Shown here: positions 13,601 to 24,408 of the stretch, one piece after another
How positions within the stretch are numbered: the first letter of the stretch is position 1
How the letters are laid out: each line of letters opens with the position of its first letter
Origin: Flammula alnicola
Lineage: Eukaryota > Basidiomycota > Agaricomycetes > Agaricales > Strophariaceae
Reading direction: 5' to 3'
Length of the DNA stretch: 64,000 nucleotides
NCBI GenBank assembly: GCA_015499995.1
Contig: JADNRV010000034.1
Coordinates: 1 to 64,000 of the forward strand
The notes under the pieces: model-generated
What the model was told of the DNA's origin: nothing
Database searches by the model: none
The model's input: the letters and a program-made list of their open reading frames with translations, nothing else
Made by a program: the position numbers and the translations under genes

Positions 13601-16600
13601 TTACTAGACCCCAATGGAATTTTTCCCGTGCTCCAAACCGCCCCCGACGATGAGCAAGAGCCCAAATACAACCCCGAGCATCATTTCCCACATTGTTGAC
13701 AGTTGTTTGACAGCAGCCCCGCCCCAAATAGGAACGTCATCCAAAGCCATTCTCATCAATCCACCCATCCCCGCCCTCCCCGAGGCGCGCAAAGGGTGGG
13801 GGCAGGTCAGAATATATTAATAGATTCCATTATATATTTTTCCGCGCCCCAAAGCGCCCCCGATGACGAGCAGCACCCAAAATACAGTGCTGGACATCAT
13901 TTCCTGCATTGTTGACACCTATTTACTATTACCCACCCCAACAACAAGCACCAAAGCCATCTCTGGCACCCCGGCAGCCTGTAGATATTATTTTACATAG
14001 AGTTGGGCAACTGCCCAAGGGGGTTGTTAGCCTTGTAGATGTACACTCCTTATTGGCAGGCAGCCCAGGTATCATATATAATTCTAGCTTACATGGCTGG
14101 TATCGCGGCTGCCGCCCTCCCACCTCGTTGTCGGCGCCATGACGGAGCAGCAACAGCGGTCGTGCTGCTGGCGCTCCGCCCACCTCGTCGCCGTCGTCGT
14201 ACTGAGCAGCGGCAGCAGCAGCCATCGTGCTGCTGCCGCTGCTCCCAGCTTGCCGTCGTGCTGGTGCTCCTCCCAGCTCGACGTTGTCGCCGTATCTGAG
14301 CGGCAGCCGCCGTCGCTGCCGCTCCTCCCACCTCGTCGCCGTCGTCGTCGTATCCCAGCAGCAGCCGTCGTGCTGCTGGTGCTCCTCCCACCTTGCCGTC
14401 GTCGCCGTATCTGAGCAGCAGCAATGGGCGCTGCTGCTGCTGGTCGTCGTCGTCACCGTATCCGAGCAGCGGCAGCGAGCGTGCTGCCGCTGAGCTTCCC
14501 CTTGTCGTCGCCGTATCCGAGCAGCTGCAGTGGGCGCTGCTGCTGCTGCTCGTCATCGTCGTCACCATATCCGAGCAGCGGCAGCGAACGTGCTGCTGCT
14601 GCGCCCCCCCTTGTCGTCGCCATAGCCGAGCAGCAGCAGCAGCAGCAGTCATGTACTGCTGCTGCTCCCATCTCGTTGCTGCGCCGTATCCCAGCAGCAG
14701 AAACGGTTCTAGCCGCCGGCGCTGCGCCCACTTTGTCGTCCTCGCGTATACGAGCAGCAGCTGCGGTCGTAATGCTGCCGCTGCTGTCACCTCGCCGTCG
14801 TTGTCGTATGTGAGCAGCAGCAGCAGTCATGCTGCTGCTGCTGCTGCTGCTTCCATCTCGTCGCCGTCGCCGTCGCCGTATCCGAGCAGCAGCACTGGGC
14901 ATGCTGCTGCTGCTGCCACCTCGTCGCCGTCGCCGTATTGTCGTGTCCCAGCAGGCGCGGAATAAGGGAGGAGACGACGACCTTTCAAGGTCGTCGTCTC
15001 GTCGTTATGCCTATGGATTGGGTAAGTGATGGGATGGAGAGAATAGGAACAGAAAACGAATCGAGTCGTATGACTCGATTCGTTGGGCACCGGGTGGGTC
15101 TCCCTCTACCAGGGTCTCCCCTCGCGTCTTCTCACCCCTCACCACCTTCCGATTTGCTTGGACACCTAAGTAGTGGCAGTGGGAGGAGAAGGAGAGCATG
15201 GCGTGGCCGGATGGTTCAGCGCGCGCAGAGGAAAGTGGAAGGCGTTGGCCGTCAAACCACGTTGATCGTGGTTCAAGCGGACCTTGAAATCCCGGACCGC
15301 TCGATTTCCGGCGCTTTCTCGTCGTCGAGGACAGGCGTCAACGCAGTCACGTAGTTCTAGGAGCTTTGGGAGCTCATTATATCATTAGAAATTATGTATT
15401 TAAATCAAATTAACCATAAAATATTTTGAATCTGTAAAGATGCTGGCCTACACGGATGAAATACATTCGCATATACGAAAGGGTGGTGATTTCGGGCGCT
15501 TAAAATCGAAAACGCTACGGGTAGCCTCCTCGAGGCCTCATAAATTTAAAATAACACCTGAAATATTGTATATGGGTCTGTTTAAAGTGTTCTAGATACT
15601 TTGAGAAGCTCCAAAAACATGTGGAGAGACGGAAACTTGAAATGACATGGAGAAGGTTGGATTGCTTTAAGATTTCTTATCATTTCATGCATAACTTGAC
15701 TGTGAAGTGTGTACCGTTAGATATATCTTTACCATGTCCAAATAAATTTTAGGATTATCATTCTATTTACTATTTCTATTGAATTAAACACTCTGCAAGT
15801 GTTTCAAGACAGTTCTCGTGGTCCTAAAGGCAAGATAGAGAACTTGTAATGTCCGTTAATCACCTCGCGCCGCAATCGACGGATCGGAGTCTGACCGGTC
15901 CGAATTTACCAGCCAATCACATCACTCTCAGAAAGTGCCGGATAACCATCAACGACGTTGAATCGTCGTTGATGGTTATCTCCAACCACCACCACCACCC
16001 TCCTTCACATCTCCCTCATCCACCCCGTCGCACAAAGGCTCAACAAAAGGTAGTTACATGAAATTTTATTTCTTGTATTCAAATTGCTAACTAATTTTAA
16101 CCCACCATCTAGGTTCCTACGACGTGAATGAAACTCTGGGATGCCGTGTGCCCCTCTCCCTCGTCGAGGTAACGTGGGCCGGCTCTGGAAGGAGATGGGA
16201 GGGAGATAAGGGGTAAGGACACGAGGGGAGACCCTGTTAGAGAGAGACCCACCCGGTAAGCAGCGAATCGAGTCATACGACTCGATTCGTTTTCTCCTTC
16301 CTCTCTTCCTCCACCCACTTACCCTAAGGCGACGAGGTGGTAGCAGCAGCAGCAGCACGAGCACTGCTGCTGCTCGTATATGGCGAGGATGACAAAGTGG
16401 GCGCAGCGGCAGCTACACAAGCACCGCTGCTGCTGGGATACGGCAACGGCAACGAAGTGGGACCGCAGCACGCCCACTGGTGCCACTCGTATACGGATGC
16501 GACGACGACGACGACGACGAGAGCAGAGCGCCGGCATGGATACCACATTGACGAGGGAGCAGCAGCAGCAGGACGGCTGCTGCTGCTTGTATATGGCGGC

Positions 16601-19600
16601 AGCGACAGTGGGAGCAGCTGCTAGACAACTCCTGCCAAAGGAAGGACGACGACCATTCGTCGTCCTTCCTTGACTTCGAACGTCGTACAGACGATGTTCG
16701 AAGTCGCGTTCCACCCGCCGCGGCTGTCCGTCTGCAACCGAGTCGCCGCCACGTCAATCGCCCACGAGCCCGCCTGAATCTTCAGGAGGACGAACGAGCG
16801 CGGGACCGCACCACGATCCACCCTGAACCCCAAGAACAGCATGGCCGACGAGTACTGCAATCGGAGGAACTGGCAAATGGGCAAATCACCCAGCAACGGG
16901 TGCAAGATAGACGCAGACGATGGCAGAGGGCGGGGCGGTGCCACAGACGCCGCCGCCGCCAATTCTTTTCCCAGAGCATCCTTCTTGTGCTCTAGGTATT
17001 CAGTAATTTTACTCTACGTATGTATTAGTAGATACAAATTCATTTCATTTGCTAAATGTACTGGATAAGGTGTCTGGATATTAAGTCAGTTTAGATAGAA
17101 GAGACAAGTTCTCTAAAATGACGACCTTGCCCCGTCCGCTGATCGTTTTGATGTAAAATTGGTATCATGAGATTTGGAATTACCTATACATTACATCTGG
17201 ATACACGAAACTGAAGGGACAGACGAGTAGAGGGCAGCAGGATGCAAAAATCATTTGGTTGTTCGGAAAATCTATTTTTAGCACATGTTCGATCAGCCTC
17301 CGAAAGGGTGAAGATGAATATGACCATCCTCGGAGTCATTCTTCACAAAATTGGTACCAATAGGTTCGCATTCATTAGTAGATTACTATTATGTACTTAC
17401 AAATAAGGGGACGGACAAACCGAGGCCCGTGCAGTACAATTACAGACTGAAATTGACAGAATCTATTTATAGTGCTCATCCTATGATGAACTGGGGTATC
17501 ATCCGAATTGCTGAAGCTGCACACCCTTTCCCTCTCTGCTTTCTTCGCAGAAGTAATACCCTTTTGTTTGAATTCTCTTGTATATTACCTCTATATAATT
17601 ATAATAACAATAAAAGGGAGAGGAGTACGAATAGAGGTCAGATATATGGAGCAGCCATTTTTGGCATGCTCTCGAGGGCCATCCCAAGCCGTACGCCATT
17701 AATTTCGGGTGCCGGAAAATCATTCCGGACGCGCTTGTGCCTGGAAGCTAAAGATAGCTCGTTCGGAATGGACATCAATATGATGATGTCATAGAATGAT
17801 GTTCTTCCGGAAATACCAGTTATTTTTAGAACGTCATCCAAAGTCATCCTTTCAAATCCACCCCGTCCCGCCCCCTATAGGGTGCGCATATGACAGATTT
17901 GGATAGAGAAAAATCAGGGCTACGCAATGGTATTTTTTCCCCACCGAAAACCGCCCCCGACGACGAGCAGCACCCAAAATACAACCCCGGACATCATTTC
18001 CTGCATTGTTGACAGGTATTTACCATCAGCCCCGCCCCAAATGGGACCGTCATCCAAACCTGCCAGCCCCAATCCACCCATTCCCGCCCCCCTAGAGGCG
18101 CGCAAATACCTGCATTATATCAGAATATATTTATAGATGCCATTGAAATTTTTCCCGCGCCTAAAGGCGCCCCCAACGACGAGCAGCACCATATTTTGTG
18201 CCCGCCAGCCATTTCTGTGCATTGTTGACACATATTTACTAGTATCTGCCCCCTGCAAGGTGCAGACACCCTCTCCTGGCACCCCGGCAGCCTTTTAAAA
18301 GTGTCTTGCATGGCCTTAGGCCACGGCCCAAGCGGCCCAAACCCGCTATAGATGTATAAGGTAGTTAGCCCACAGCCTAGGAATCATATATAATTCTAGC
18401 TTACAAGGCTGCTAGAAGTGAGTCAACATGAAAAAGAGTATTAGCTAGGACGTACGGCTCGTTGTCGCGTTGCGCCTGCCAATCAGGTGGCAAGTTAACC
18501 CCTGGTTGCGGGCACGCGGCGCAGAATAACGCCATAGAACCCCGATCGAGATCCGATGATCCACCAACACCAAAGAGCTTGCGCAGCTTCAGGTTCCTCC
18601 ACTGCCGTGAAACCCGTCGCAATTCTGCATATCTGTTCACGACATAGGTAGGAAAAGCAGGTAGAGTACGGCGCCTGAGTTTTTGGTGGTATTGATAAGT
18701 TGACGTCTTGCATTCCAGATTATCAAGGCGGTGGTCGTCCAATACGGCAAAGGTAAAGACCGTCCGAATTTGCTCCGTGCTCGCTGGATACAATTTGAGG
18801 TCTAAGAGTTGGCTGTCAACATCTTCCTGCTTTCCTGGACAATGACAGAGGACGAGAGGTAAGTGATGGAATCCAGAGACATTGACGACGGTAATGTAGG
18901 GATTTCCGGTGCCGTCTGCATTCGGTGGGCGGGGAAGGTGTCTTGGAATAGCCTTCTGCTCGTCGTAGACTTCAGAATCCTCCCAGGCGTCATCCTCCTC
19001 CAGGTCCCCGACAATTGGAATGTCGTTAGTGGCAGTTTCTGGCGGTTCCTGCTCCTCAACATATGGTGCATTGAATTCAGCGGCAGCTTCCCTGGTCGTC
19101 TCATCTGCGACCGCCTCTGCCTCAGCAATAGCATGTCTAAGATCCCGGACGATATCCAATGGTTCTTGACCCATGGCTTCAGCGACCCTGCGTAACAAGT
19201 CTTGGGGAGCACCTGGGGCTAATGGATTGTCGATGGCCCTCGAGAGCGTCTCCAATATGACTTCCGGCTTTTCTCGGAGTTCCCCCACCAACTTCATCAG
19301 CACCACTCGAGAATGTTCAATGACTTGGCTCCTGAGCTTCGTGTCTTTGTGGGGAGTAGACATTTCGCAAGGGGCTCCACCATGGCCAAGATGTATTTTC
19401 ACTCCAACCTGCCAGAGCATGGCCTTCTGATAGAACTTGCCGTTCCACCTCTCGATCCAGTGAAACAAGGATTTCTCGTGGACACTGCGACAGCAAAGAA
19501 CGCATAGCGGGTGCGAACCTAGGCAATCAAGGCACCTCCATGTCCCGCGTCCCAACAGGCAACGCGTGCAGAATTCGTCCTTTGGGCTGGCCTTCTGAGA

Positions 19601-19982
19601 CAGTATGCGGTCCAGATAGATCGGTCGCTTGGGCAACCAATCCTTCATGTAGCCTTTCTGTGTCTATGGATCTTTCACTTTCTGTTGCACTTCGACATAT
19701 ATAATCATATATGCTCACCTTGCCAGAAGGCGCCCGTATGTCATCCTTCACTGGTTCCAGAGTGACCTCGCCATCTGTGAACTGGACTTCATATGAACCG
19801 CCCATGGTCGGAGGCATAACCACAGGTGGGTTAAAATATGGTTTAACTGGTGATGGCGTCTTCCGTGCAGGTGAACGCGAAATCTGGGTATCACGCTCCA
19901 CAATCCCGCGGTCGGTAACATGGGTGGAGATGTCAAATTGGGCGACCCTTTGGCATTTAACAGGCTTAACCCTTCCAGACAT
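4620..19982 (-). CDS. KDZ transposase with CxC2 cluster (KDZ1), intron 2 holds an 11.3-kb insertion
   Basis: Minus-strand exons 19982-19719, 19657-18456, 7055-6893, 6736-6193, 6132-5736, 5683-4962 and 4900-4620 join in frame to 1,190 aa. Exon 2 has a CxC2-type zinc cluster (CTRC, CLDC, CVLC, about residues 118-143). The RNase-H-fold core keeps the expected residues: VADGNFKADH (first Asp), CARHGCF, IYDIGCQ (second Asp), FHVHGHIDEC and GEILETLW (Glu). The exon order matches KDZ2 throughout. Intron 2 would be about 49 bp in the empty state. Element A now separates exon 2 from exon 3 by 11.4 kb but damages no codon. The predicted product would cut and join the ends of its own DNA element in the nucleus. 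Expression would need splicing of an 11.4-kb intron, which is unlikely in a fungus. Confidence 0.85.
7061..7067. repeat. target-site duplication of element A, left copy (CTAGAAG)
   Basis: CTAGAAG here is repeated at 18412-18418, directly outside the inverted ends of element A. A preceding G is also shared (8 bp), but it coincides with the last base of the element. Confidence 0.85.
7240..8010 (+). repeat. ~215-bp tandem units, left arm of element A
   Basis: Copies of a unit containing CAGGAAATGATGTCCGGGG, a GTATTTTGG-TGCTGCTCAT block, TCGGGGGCGGTTT, a TTTGCGCGCCTC-like block and ATGGGTGGATTG recur near 7259, 7589 and 7804 (spacing 215 bp where adjacent). Copies are 75-90% alike by eye and carry small indels. 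The same unit appears in B and, inverted, in the right arms. Confidence 0.75.
8030..8150 (+). repeat. short tandem repeat around TTATCTATAGATTAGATA
   Basis: Two copies of a ~95-bp unit with TTATCTATAGATTAGATA and GATATTTTTAGATGCAGACG. The same pair is in B at 9058-9155 and inverted at 13347-13447, which marks equivalent positions in the arms. Confidence 0.65.
8411..8417. repeat. target-site duplication of element B, left copy (GTATCGC)
   Basis: GTATCGC here and at 14100-14106 are exact; the bases on either side differ, so the TSD is exactly 7 bp. The site lies at the start of the left minisatellite of element A. Confidence 0.9.
8590..9010 (+). repeat. ~215-bp tandem units, left arm of element B
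   Basis: Two adjacent units (TTTGCGCGCCTC at about 8727 and 8941, 214 bp apart) with the same blocks as in element A. Confidence 0.75.
9301..10560 (+). repeat. trinucleotide-based minisatellite, left arm of element B
   Basis: About 1.26 kb of variants of CGAGCAGCAGCGGTCGTG followed by CTGCTGCTCGTCGTCGTA, organised in ~36-60-bp units. A 114-bp stretch (GAGCACCAGCGGTCGCGCC onward) repeats almost exactly three times at 9650-9890. CAGCAG and CTGCTG alternate, so each unit folds on itself. All six frames stay open as Arg/Ser/Ala/Val-rich translations, so the long ORFs here are not evidence of protein. Confidence 0.85.
10610..10637. repeat. 28-bp interrupted palindrome, element B left arm
   Basis: ACGAATCGAGTC, four-base loop, GACTCGATTCGT. 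The same structure occurs in element A at 15056-15083 and about 16263-16290, and in degenerate form near 12029 in B. Confidence 0.8.
13200..13920 (-). repeat. inverted ~215-bp units, right arm of element B
   Basis: Three copies in reverse orientation (TCATTTCC-GCATTGTTGACA blocks near 13690 and 13905, and a partial near 13320), mirroring 8590-9010. Confidence 0.75.
14107..14965 (+). repeat. trinucleotide minisatellite, left arm of element A
   Basis: Continuation of the left arm of A after B. Units of GAGCAGCAGC and GCTGCTGCTG with CTCCCACCTCGTCGCCGTC spacers. Equivalent to 9341 onward in B: both have GTATSGC followed by GCTGCCGCC and CCCACCTC. Confidence 0.8.
14971..15000. repeat. 14-bp-arm hairpin in element A left arm
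   Basis: GAGACGACGACCTT, TC loop, AAGGTCGTCGTCTC; perfect arms. Further hairpins follow at 15056-15083 and at about 15254-15276 (AACCACG/CGTGGTT). Confidence 0.8.
16330..16705 (-). repeat. minisatellite and two hairpins, right arm of element A
   Basis: Inverted counterpart of the left minisatellite (about 16330-16625), then the hairpins AAGGAAGGACGACGA/TCGTCGTCCTTCCTT (about 16636-16669) and GACTTCGAACGTCGT/ACGATGTTCGAAGTC (about 16671-16704, one mismatch). The right minisatellite is about a third the length of the left. Confidence 0.7.
17800..18250 (-). repeat. inverted ~215-bp units, right arm of element A
   Basis: Two copies mirror the units at 7240-7890, including TTCCGGAAATACCAGTTATT at about 17806 and the GTCAACAATG block complement near 18010 and 18230. 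Confidence 0.75.
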
Positions 19983-20059
19983 CGAGGATGAGCGATAAGT
20001 GAGTCGAGGTCAAGTTGCTGGGTAAGCGTCGTACATTCATGGGTCCTTTTATTTTTCAC

Positions 20060-21404
20060 CCGAATGCCTTAGCTTGCGGTGTTCAACACCGTTGCATCAA
20101 AGGAAGATGACATCGCACCAGGTGTGTCATGGTCCATTGACGATCAGGATTCCCTTTTCCCATTTACGACACAGATATCCATGCAGTATTGGCATTCTAT
20201 GCAAATAAAGTAGGCATTCCGACAGGTATTACTGAGCGACCACGAGTTTAGCAATTCTCACGACACCCACGGGCTGTCATTGTCACTATTTTTGGTGAAT
20301 TCCTTTGATAGTCACTATCATGATCCTTCACGGCCTAACTGGACAGTGATCTTCAGTGTAAGCTATGTTATGGCAACGGACAGATGTATGTTAGGAATTC
20401 CGAGGAGAATCATTGAGATTTGAGTGAACAAGCAGAATGGAGGCAATCACAGGTCTCAATACAACATGATGAACAGTCAGAAGCAATGTCATTCGTGGTT
20501 AAATTGAAAGGTATCACTATCGTAACATTAGTTTCTTTCCCATATTTGACTACTTGTGAGTATCTGATGCGAGGTCTCTTCAATTCCAGGATCTGTGTTG
20601 ATAGTGTAGATATGTGACATGTTCGTGAATGGACGACAATGACAATAGTCTTCGCGGGGACCATTGAACATCGTATACCACTAAAAAATTAGAATCCCCT
20701 CTCACACCTTATCCAGGGATAATTGTTATACGAAGGTACATGTACTTTGGCATCCCACTCTGATGATATAACAGTACTATCAGTGGCCTAGTTTCATGTA
20801 CATTGGTGTTCACTTGAAATATAGTGACTCAGGTATCCCACCACTGAGACGAAAATAGACAATCATTCCTCGCTACAGATAGGGACGAATAGGGAAGGGG
20901 ACATTTGGAGCTAATCAGAGATACGGAATGTCAATGACTTTGTCGAGGTACAAATAACCTGAACACAGCTATCAATGAGTCAGTGCTGTCAAAGATTCTA
21001 TATACCTGTCCCTTTCAAAGAACTTGAAAGACCAAATCAAATGGTAATGCTGCATTAAAGAAGCAAGGATACATAATATGTAAGACAGCAAACAAAATCA
21101 TGCTCTTCCCATTTTGCCCAATTGAGTAAGAAGATACGACCAAAAAGTAATTATCCAAACAATGATAATTGGTCATATACCATTGAAACTGTAGCACACT
21201 AGATGGTCCCAAATGTATGTGGAAATTGACATCCACGTCTAAAGTTCTACGTTTGTCGGCGAGACCTATGTGGCGCGTATTCCCAAACGTGGAAATGAAC
21301 TCAGGGTCACCTCAGTCATGTGGATTTCAAAGTGACTCCATTCAGGGATGTCATGACGTGTTTGGGGACTGAAATAGACATTTGCGCTTCTCTTTTCTCC
21401 CAAC
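20060..21404. other. 1.3-kb divergent intergenic region of KDZ1
   Basis: Between the transposase (minus, starts 19982) and the accessory gene (plus, starts 21405). No ORF has coding character. Expected to hold promoters for both; none can be delimited by eye. Confidence 0.4.
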
Positions 21405-24022
21405 ATGTCTAAAAGTAAAAAACCGAAACAACGTACCGAAAGAACGATCTGGCTGCCAGGGGAGGAAGCTGTCCTGCGCAAGCATAAGGATACATGGCTT
21501 AATCTGGATTCCAAGCGAGAACGGGACGCATTCGCAGCAGGTACTGTCACAGAGGAAATCAGGAATCTGTCGCCCCATTTATACAGTATAGTGGTCGTTC
21601 GGTCCAATAAAAAGGCGAAGGATGAATGGGACAGGAGGTGTAAGGTAAGGAATCTTTTACATGACTCTGCTTTCACCTTATTTGCTTCGCTTGTTATATT
21701 AGGCTATAAAGAACTGGTTTAACAACCATCGTGGTCCTGATACTCTACGCCGCGTTTTCAAATTCGAAAGAAAGATACCACTATGCCAAGTCGTTGGACA
21801 TTGCAAACGAGCTGACGTTGACAAACGGGCTGAGAAGTTATTTGCCAACATGACAAAGGGCTCGAAGGCTTCCCTTTCTCAATATCAAAAGGCATTATCC
21901 GCGGTAATGGACGATCTGACTGACGATGATAAGGACATGTATGAAAGATCAGGACAGAGTGGCAGAAAAAAGGGCCTCCCGAGGAGATCAAAAGAAGGTA
22001 CGAAGCAATGACGAGCAATTGCGCTACAACATGTTACTGATGTGCATCGGTTAGAACTGCTCGTAAATATGCCAAATGGATAGTTATAAATATGCATGAG
22101 GTGGTGGCCAAGCAGATGGGGATGCGCACCGTAACAATTGCGTCTCACACTCGAGAAGATGGGTCACTTGGATACACTTTGTGAGTGTCTTGTTGTCACT
22201 GGGTTGCATGAAGCATAACTTATATCGGAAACGACTTGCATCTGATAAAAATAGACATGACTACAACCAAGAATTTACAGCATCCGGTATGAAAATCAAG
22301 TCGTTTGTAGAATATAACCCCCGAATGTGCAAAGAATGGGGAGATGCATTTGCTGATTGGGTGGACTACGTCGATCTCTGTCACAAAGGCAAGCCATTCG
22401 AAGACAACGGGAAGCCAAGTATCACCATTCTGACAGGACCGGGTGGCCTCCCGGTTCTCCCTCCGCTGATCATTAGTCCCAAAAGCAAGTTGGAACTGCA
22501 GACCACACAAAGAAGCCTATTGCGCTTATTTTTTAAGCAACACTATCGTATGCCCACACTATTATTACATTTGTGGCTCTGAAATGATTCATTTACTTAC
22601 CAGTATTGCCACTGGAAACCCAAAGGCTCATCCGCCCTGGGAAGCAATGGGTGACAAGGACATGGCTGGCCAGATGTTCAACAAAGACTTTGTTCCTGCC
22701 GGTTTTATGTTCGCGGACCCCACAAGAATGAAGGCCAACGTCGATCCGCTCATAAAGCATTTGCGCGAAAGACAGGAGCTTGACGGCGTAGTCGCATTTC
22801 AATTCAAGAAGGTCTTTGTTGATGGCGACCTTGTCCTGCGAAATATCCCCACGAAGCCCTCGCTGCAAATAAGCAAGCTGCTACCTTGGTAGTAATGGCC
22901 CAAGCTGAGGAATCCCCTGTAGAACCATTCTTGGGTGGAGAAACAATGGCGGTGGCGGGCGTTGTTGGTCTCACTCTGAACGACTTGCGGGGCCGGCAGT
23001 CCCAAATACAGGGGCCAGAAGGCGTTGCCCTTGCATTGGAGACTAACGCGACGTCTCCTGAGCACGACCTTCCTCAGGAACCTACCATACAAGGTAACAT
23101 CGATGGATCGTTACGGGCTCCTCTGAGGAACGCCCATATGCCAACGCCAGTACCGCAAATTTCCCCTGTTGTAGCGCCAACCGAGTTTGATGCGCCGGCA
23201 TCACCAACTCCGCCTTCCGTAGCCGCACCCTCAGCACCGACAACTTCGCCTGCCATACCCGCACGCCTGGTGCCGGCTATTTCTCCGGGCGCGTCCCATG
23301 TGGTTGCGCTCGCATCAACGACGCCGCTAATCCAGGCGCAATCGACTGCAGGCCCACAGTTCCCGGGAACGATGCCCAATATCTCCCACATACCCGCCCA
23401 GGCAGCCCATTCACCTCAAATGCTTTCTCAAGCCAACCAAGCCCATATACAGCATGCCTGGCACCCAGGCATACATCAGAACAGTTCATCGGCTCATCAA
23501 GTATATGGACTTCCGGCTCCGTCCGCCATATACGGCCACGGTATGCATCCAGCGTCGCAAGGAGGTCATCCCTGGCCTGGTGCGATGATGGCGCCTGACG
23601 CGCCATGCTACCCCAGCCCAGCCCATCCTCCACCGACGCAACACCCCCATCCCCCTGGTATGCCGTCCCCTGACACCGGACCCCCATCATTCCACCAGCC
23701 GCAATTAGCACATCCGTCGTTTTATCCAGGCATGCAAATGCCAGTTGGCCCCAGCTATTACTACACCTACTATCCCACTCAGCCGCTTCCAATCGACCCC
23801 GTTCTTATCACGCTGCCCGCAGACCCAGATGATACGCAGTCGACCACTTCAAGCGCACCAAATGCAAGCCCTAGTAAGGCAGCTCGTACGAGAAGATCTA
23901 CAGGGAGTGAGAGCCCATCGAAAAAGCAAAAGTTGAATACACCACAGCCTGAAAATCCTACCGAGAAGCGCAAGCGAGGTCCTGGACGCCCTAGGAAAAC
24001 ACAGAGTTCAGGAACGGCCTAG
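21405..24022 (+). CDS. KDZ1 accessory protein with C-terminal AT-hook, frame broken
   Basis: Exon 1 (21405-21642) starts MSKSKKPKQRT. It continues after GT-AG introns with AIKNWFNNHRG, then QKKGPPEEIKRR joined to TARKYAKWIV, then HDYNQEF...KPFEDNGKPSITIL, and ends in a Pro-rich tail with the AT-hook core GPGRPRK. The PPEE-KRRTA and DYN blocks match a protein family very abundant in Agaricomycetes and seen beside KDZ transposases; this is recalled, not searched. Two breaks in frame are visible: near 21943 (KDMYE runs into the wrong frame, as if one A were lost from GAAAG) and near 22830 (VDGDLVL to KYPHEALAAN). A role in DNA binding is inferred from the AT-hook. It lies head-to-head with the transposase. 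Confidence 0.6.
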
Positions 24023-24408
24023 AATTGTTTCGTAGTATTGCACATTCACTTTTTAATCACAACGGTCGTGTAGGTTGCAAGATATCAAAAAGAAAGAAGG
24101 TGAGGAGACAATGCATAGTATTGACCAATGAATTTGGGCAGCATGAGCGAGATTCATCAACAAAGTAACAAGCAGAAATGTAAACTAACACATGTCTTAA
24201 GCATAGCGATTGCACTTTTTGTTCAACAAAAGATTTTCTGCCACTACTAAGAGGTGGCATTGTTGACGATAAGCTTGAAGGAAAGGCAAGGTGGCGGGCC
24301 ATTGAAGTTTCCCATAGGGATTTCCCAAGCAGATACACAACATTTTCCTTACTTCCTGTATCCACGATAAACTTATATTGGCATTGTGCAGTGACCATAC
24401 AACATTCT

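Larger units (their letters stand above)
8418..14099. mobile_element. element B: second copy of the same family, nested in element A
   Basis: Starts CACCTGTATG and ends CATGGCTG, 5,682 bp. Its ends share ATCATGTATGAT and its complement with element A. Left arm: tandem ~215-bp units (about 8590-9010), TATCTATAGATTAGATA units, minisatellite (9301-10560), palindrome (10610-10637), then GTTGATGG and GGCTGGCAAACTCGGACCGG blocks. Centre about 10990-11560. The right arm mirrors these from about 11646, with a degenerate minisatellite. The centres of A and B share short blocks such as GAGGTGATTTCGGGC but hold no ORF of substance. It must rely on a transposase encoded elsewhere. Confidence 0.85.
7068..18411. 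mobile_element. element A: foldback-like non-autonomous transposon, inserted in KDZ1
   Basis: Starts CACCTGTAG and ends GGCTG. The ends are imperfect inverted repeats that become near-perfect from ATGATTCCTAGGCTG (7090s) against its complement (18370s). The two arms mirror each other: terminal repeat, block with TAAGGCCATGCAAGACACTT, ~215-bp tandem units, trinucleotide minisatellite, hairpin with ACGAATCGAGTC arms, AT-rich centre (about 15360-15870). Without element B and one TSD the element is 5,655 bp, nearly the size of B. I see no transposase; the long ORFs are translations of minisatellite. The architecture recalls Foldback elements. The 7-bp TSD does not fix a superfamily. Confidence 0.8.

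Noticed and set aside
14039..14965. Further repeat-rich ORFs in element A left arm
   Set aside because: Same reason: trinucleotide repeat read through in all frames.
15190..15285. tRNA-like stretch with GGTTCAAGC resembling a B box
   Set aside because: No acceptor stem or proper A box; the sequence is part of the hairpin-rich arm of element A.
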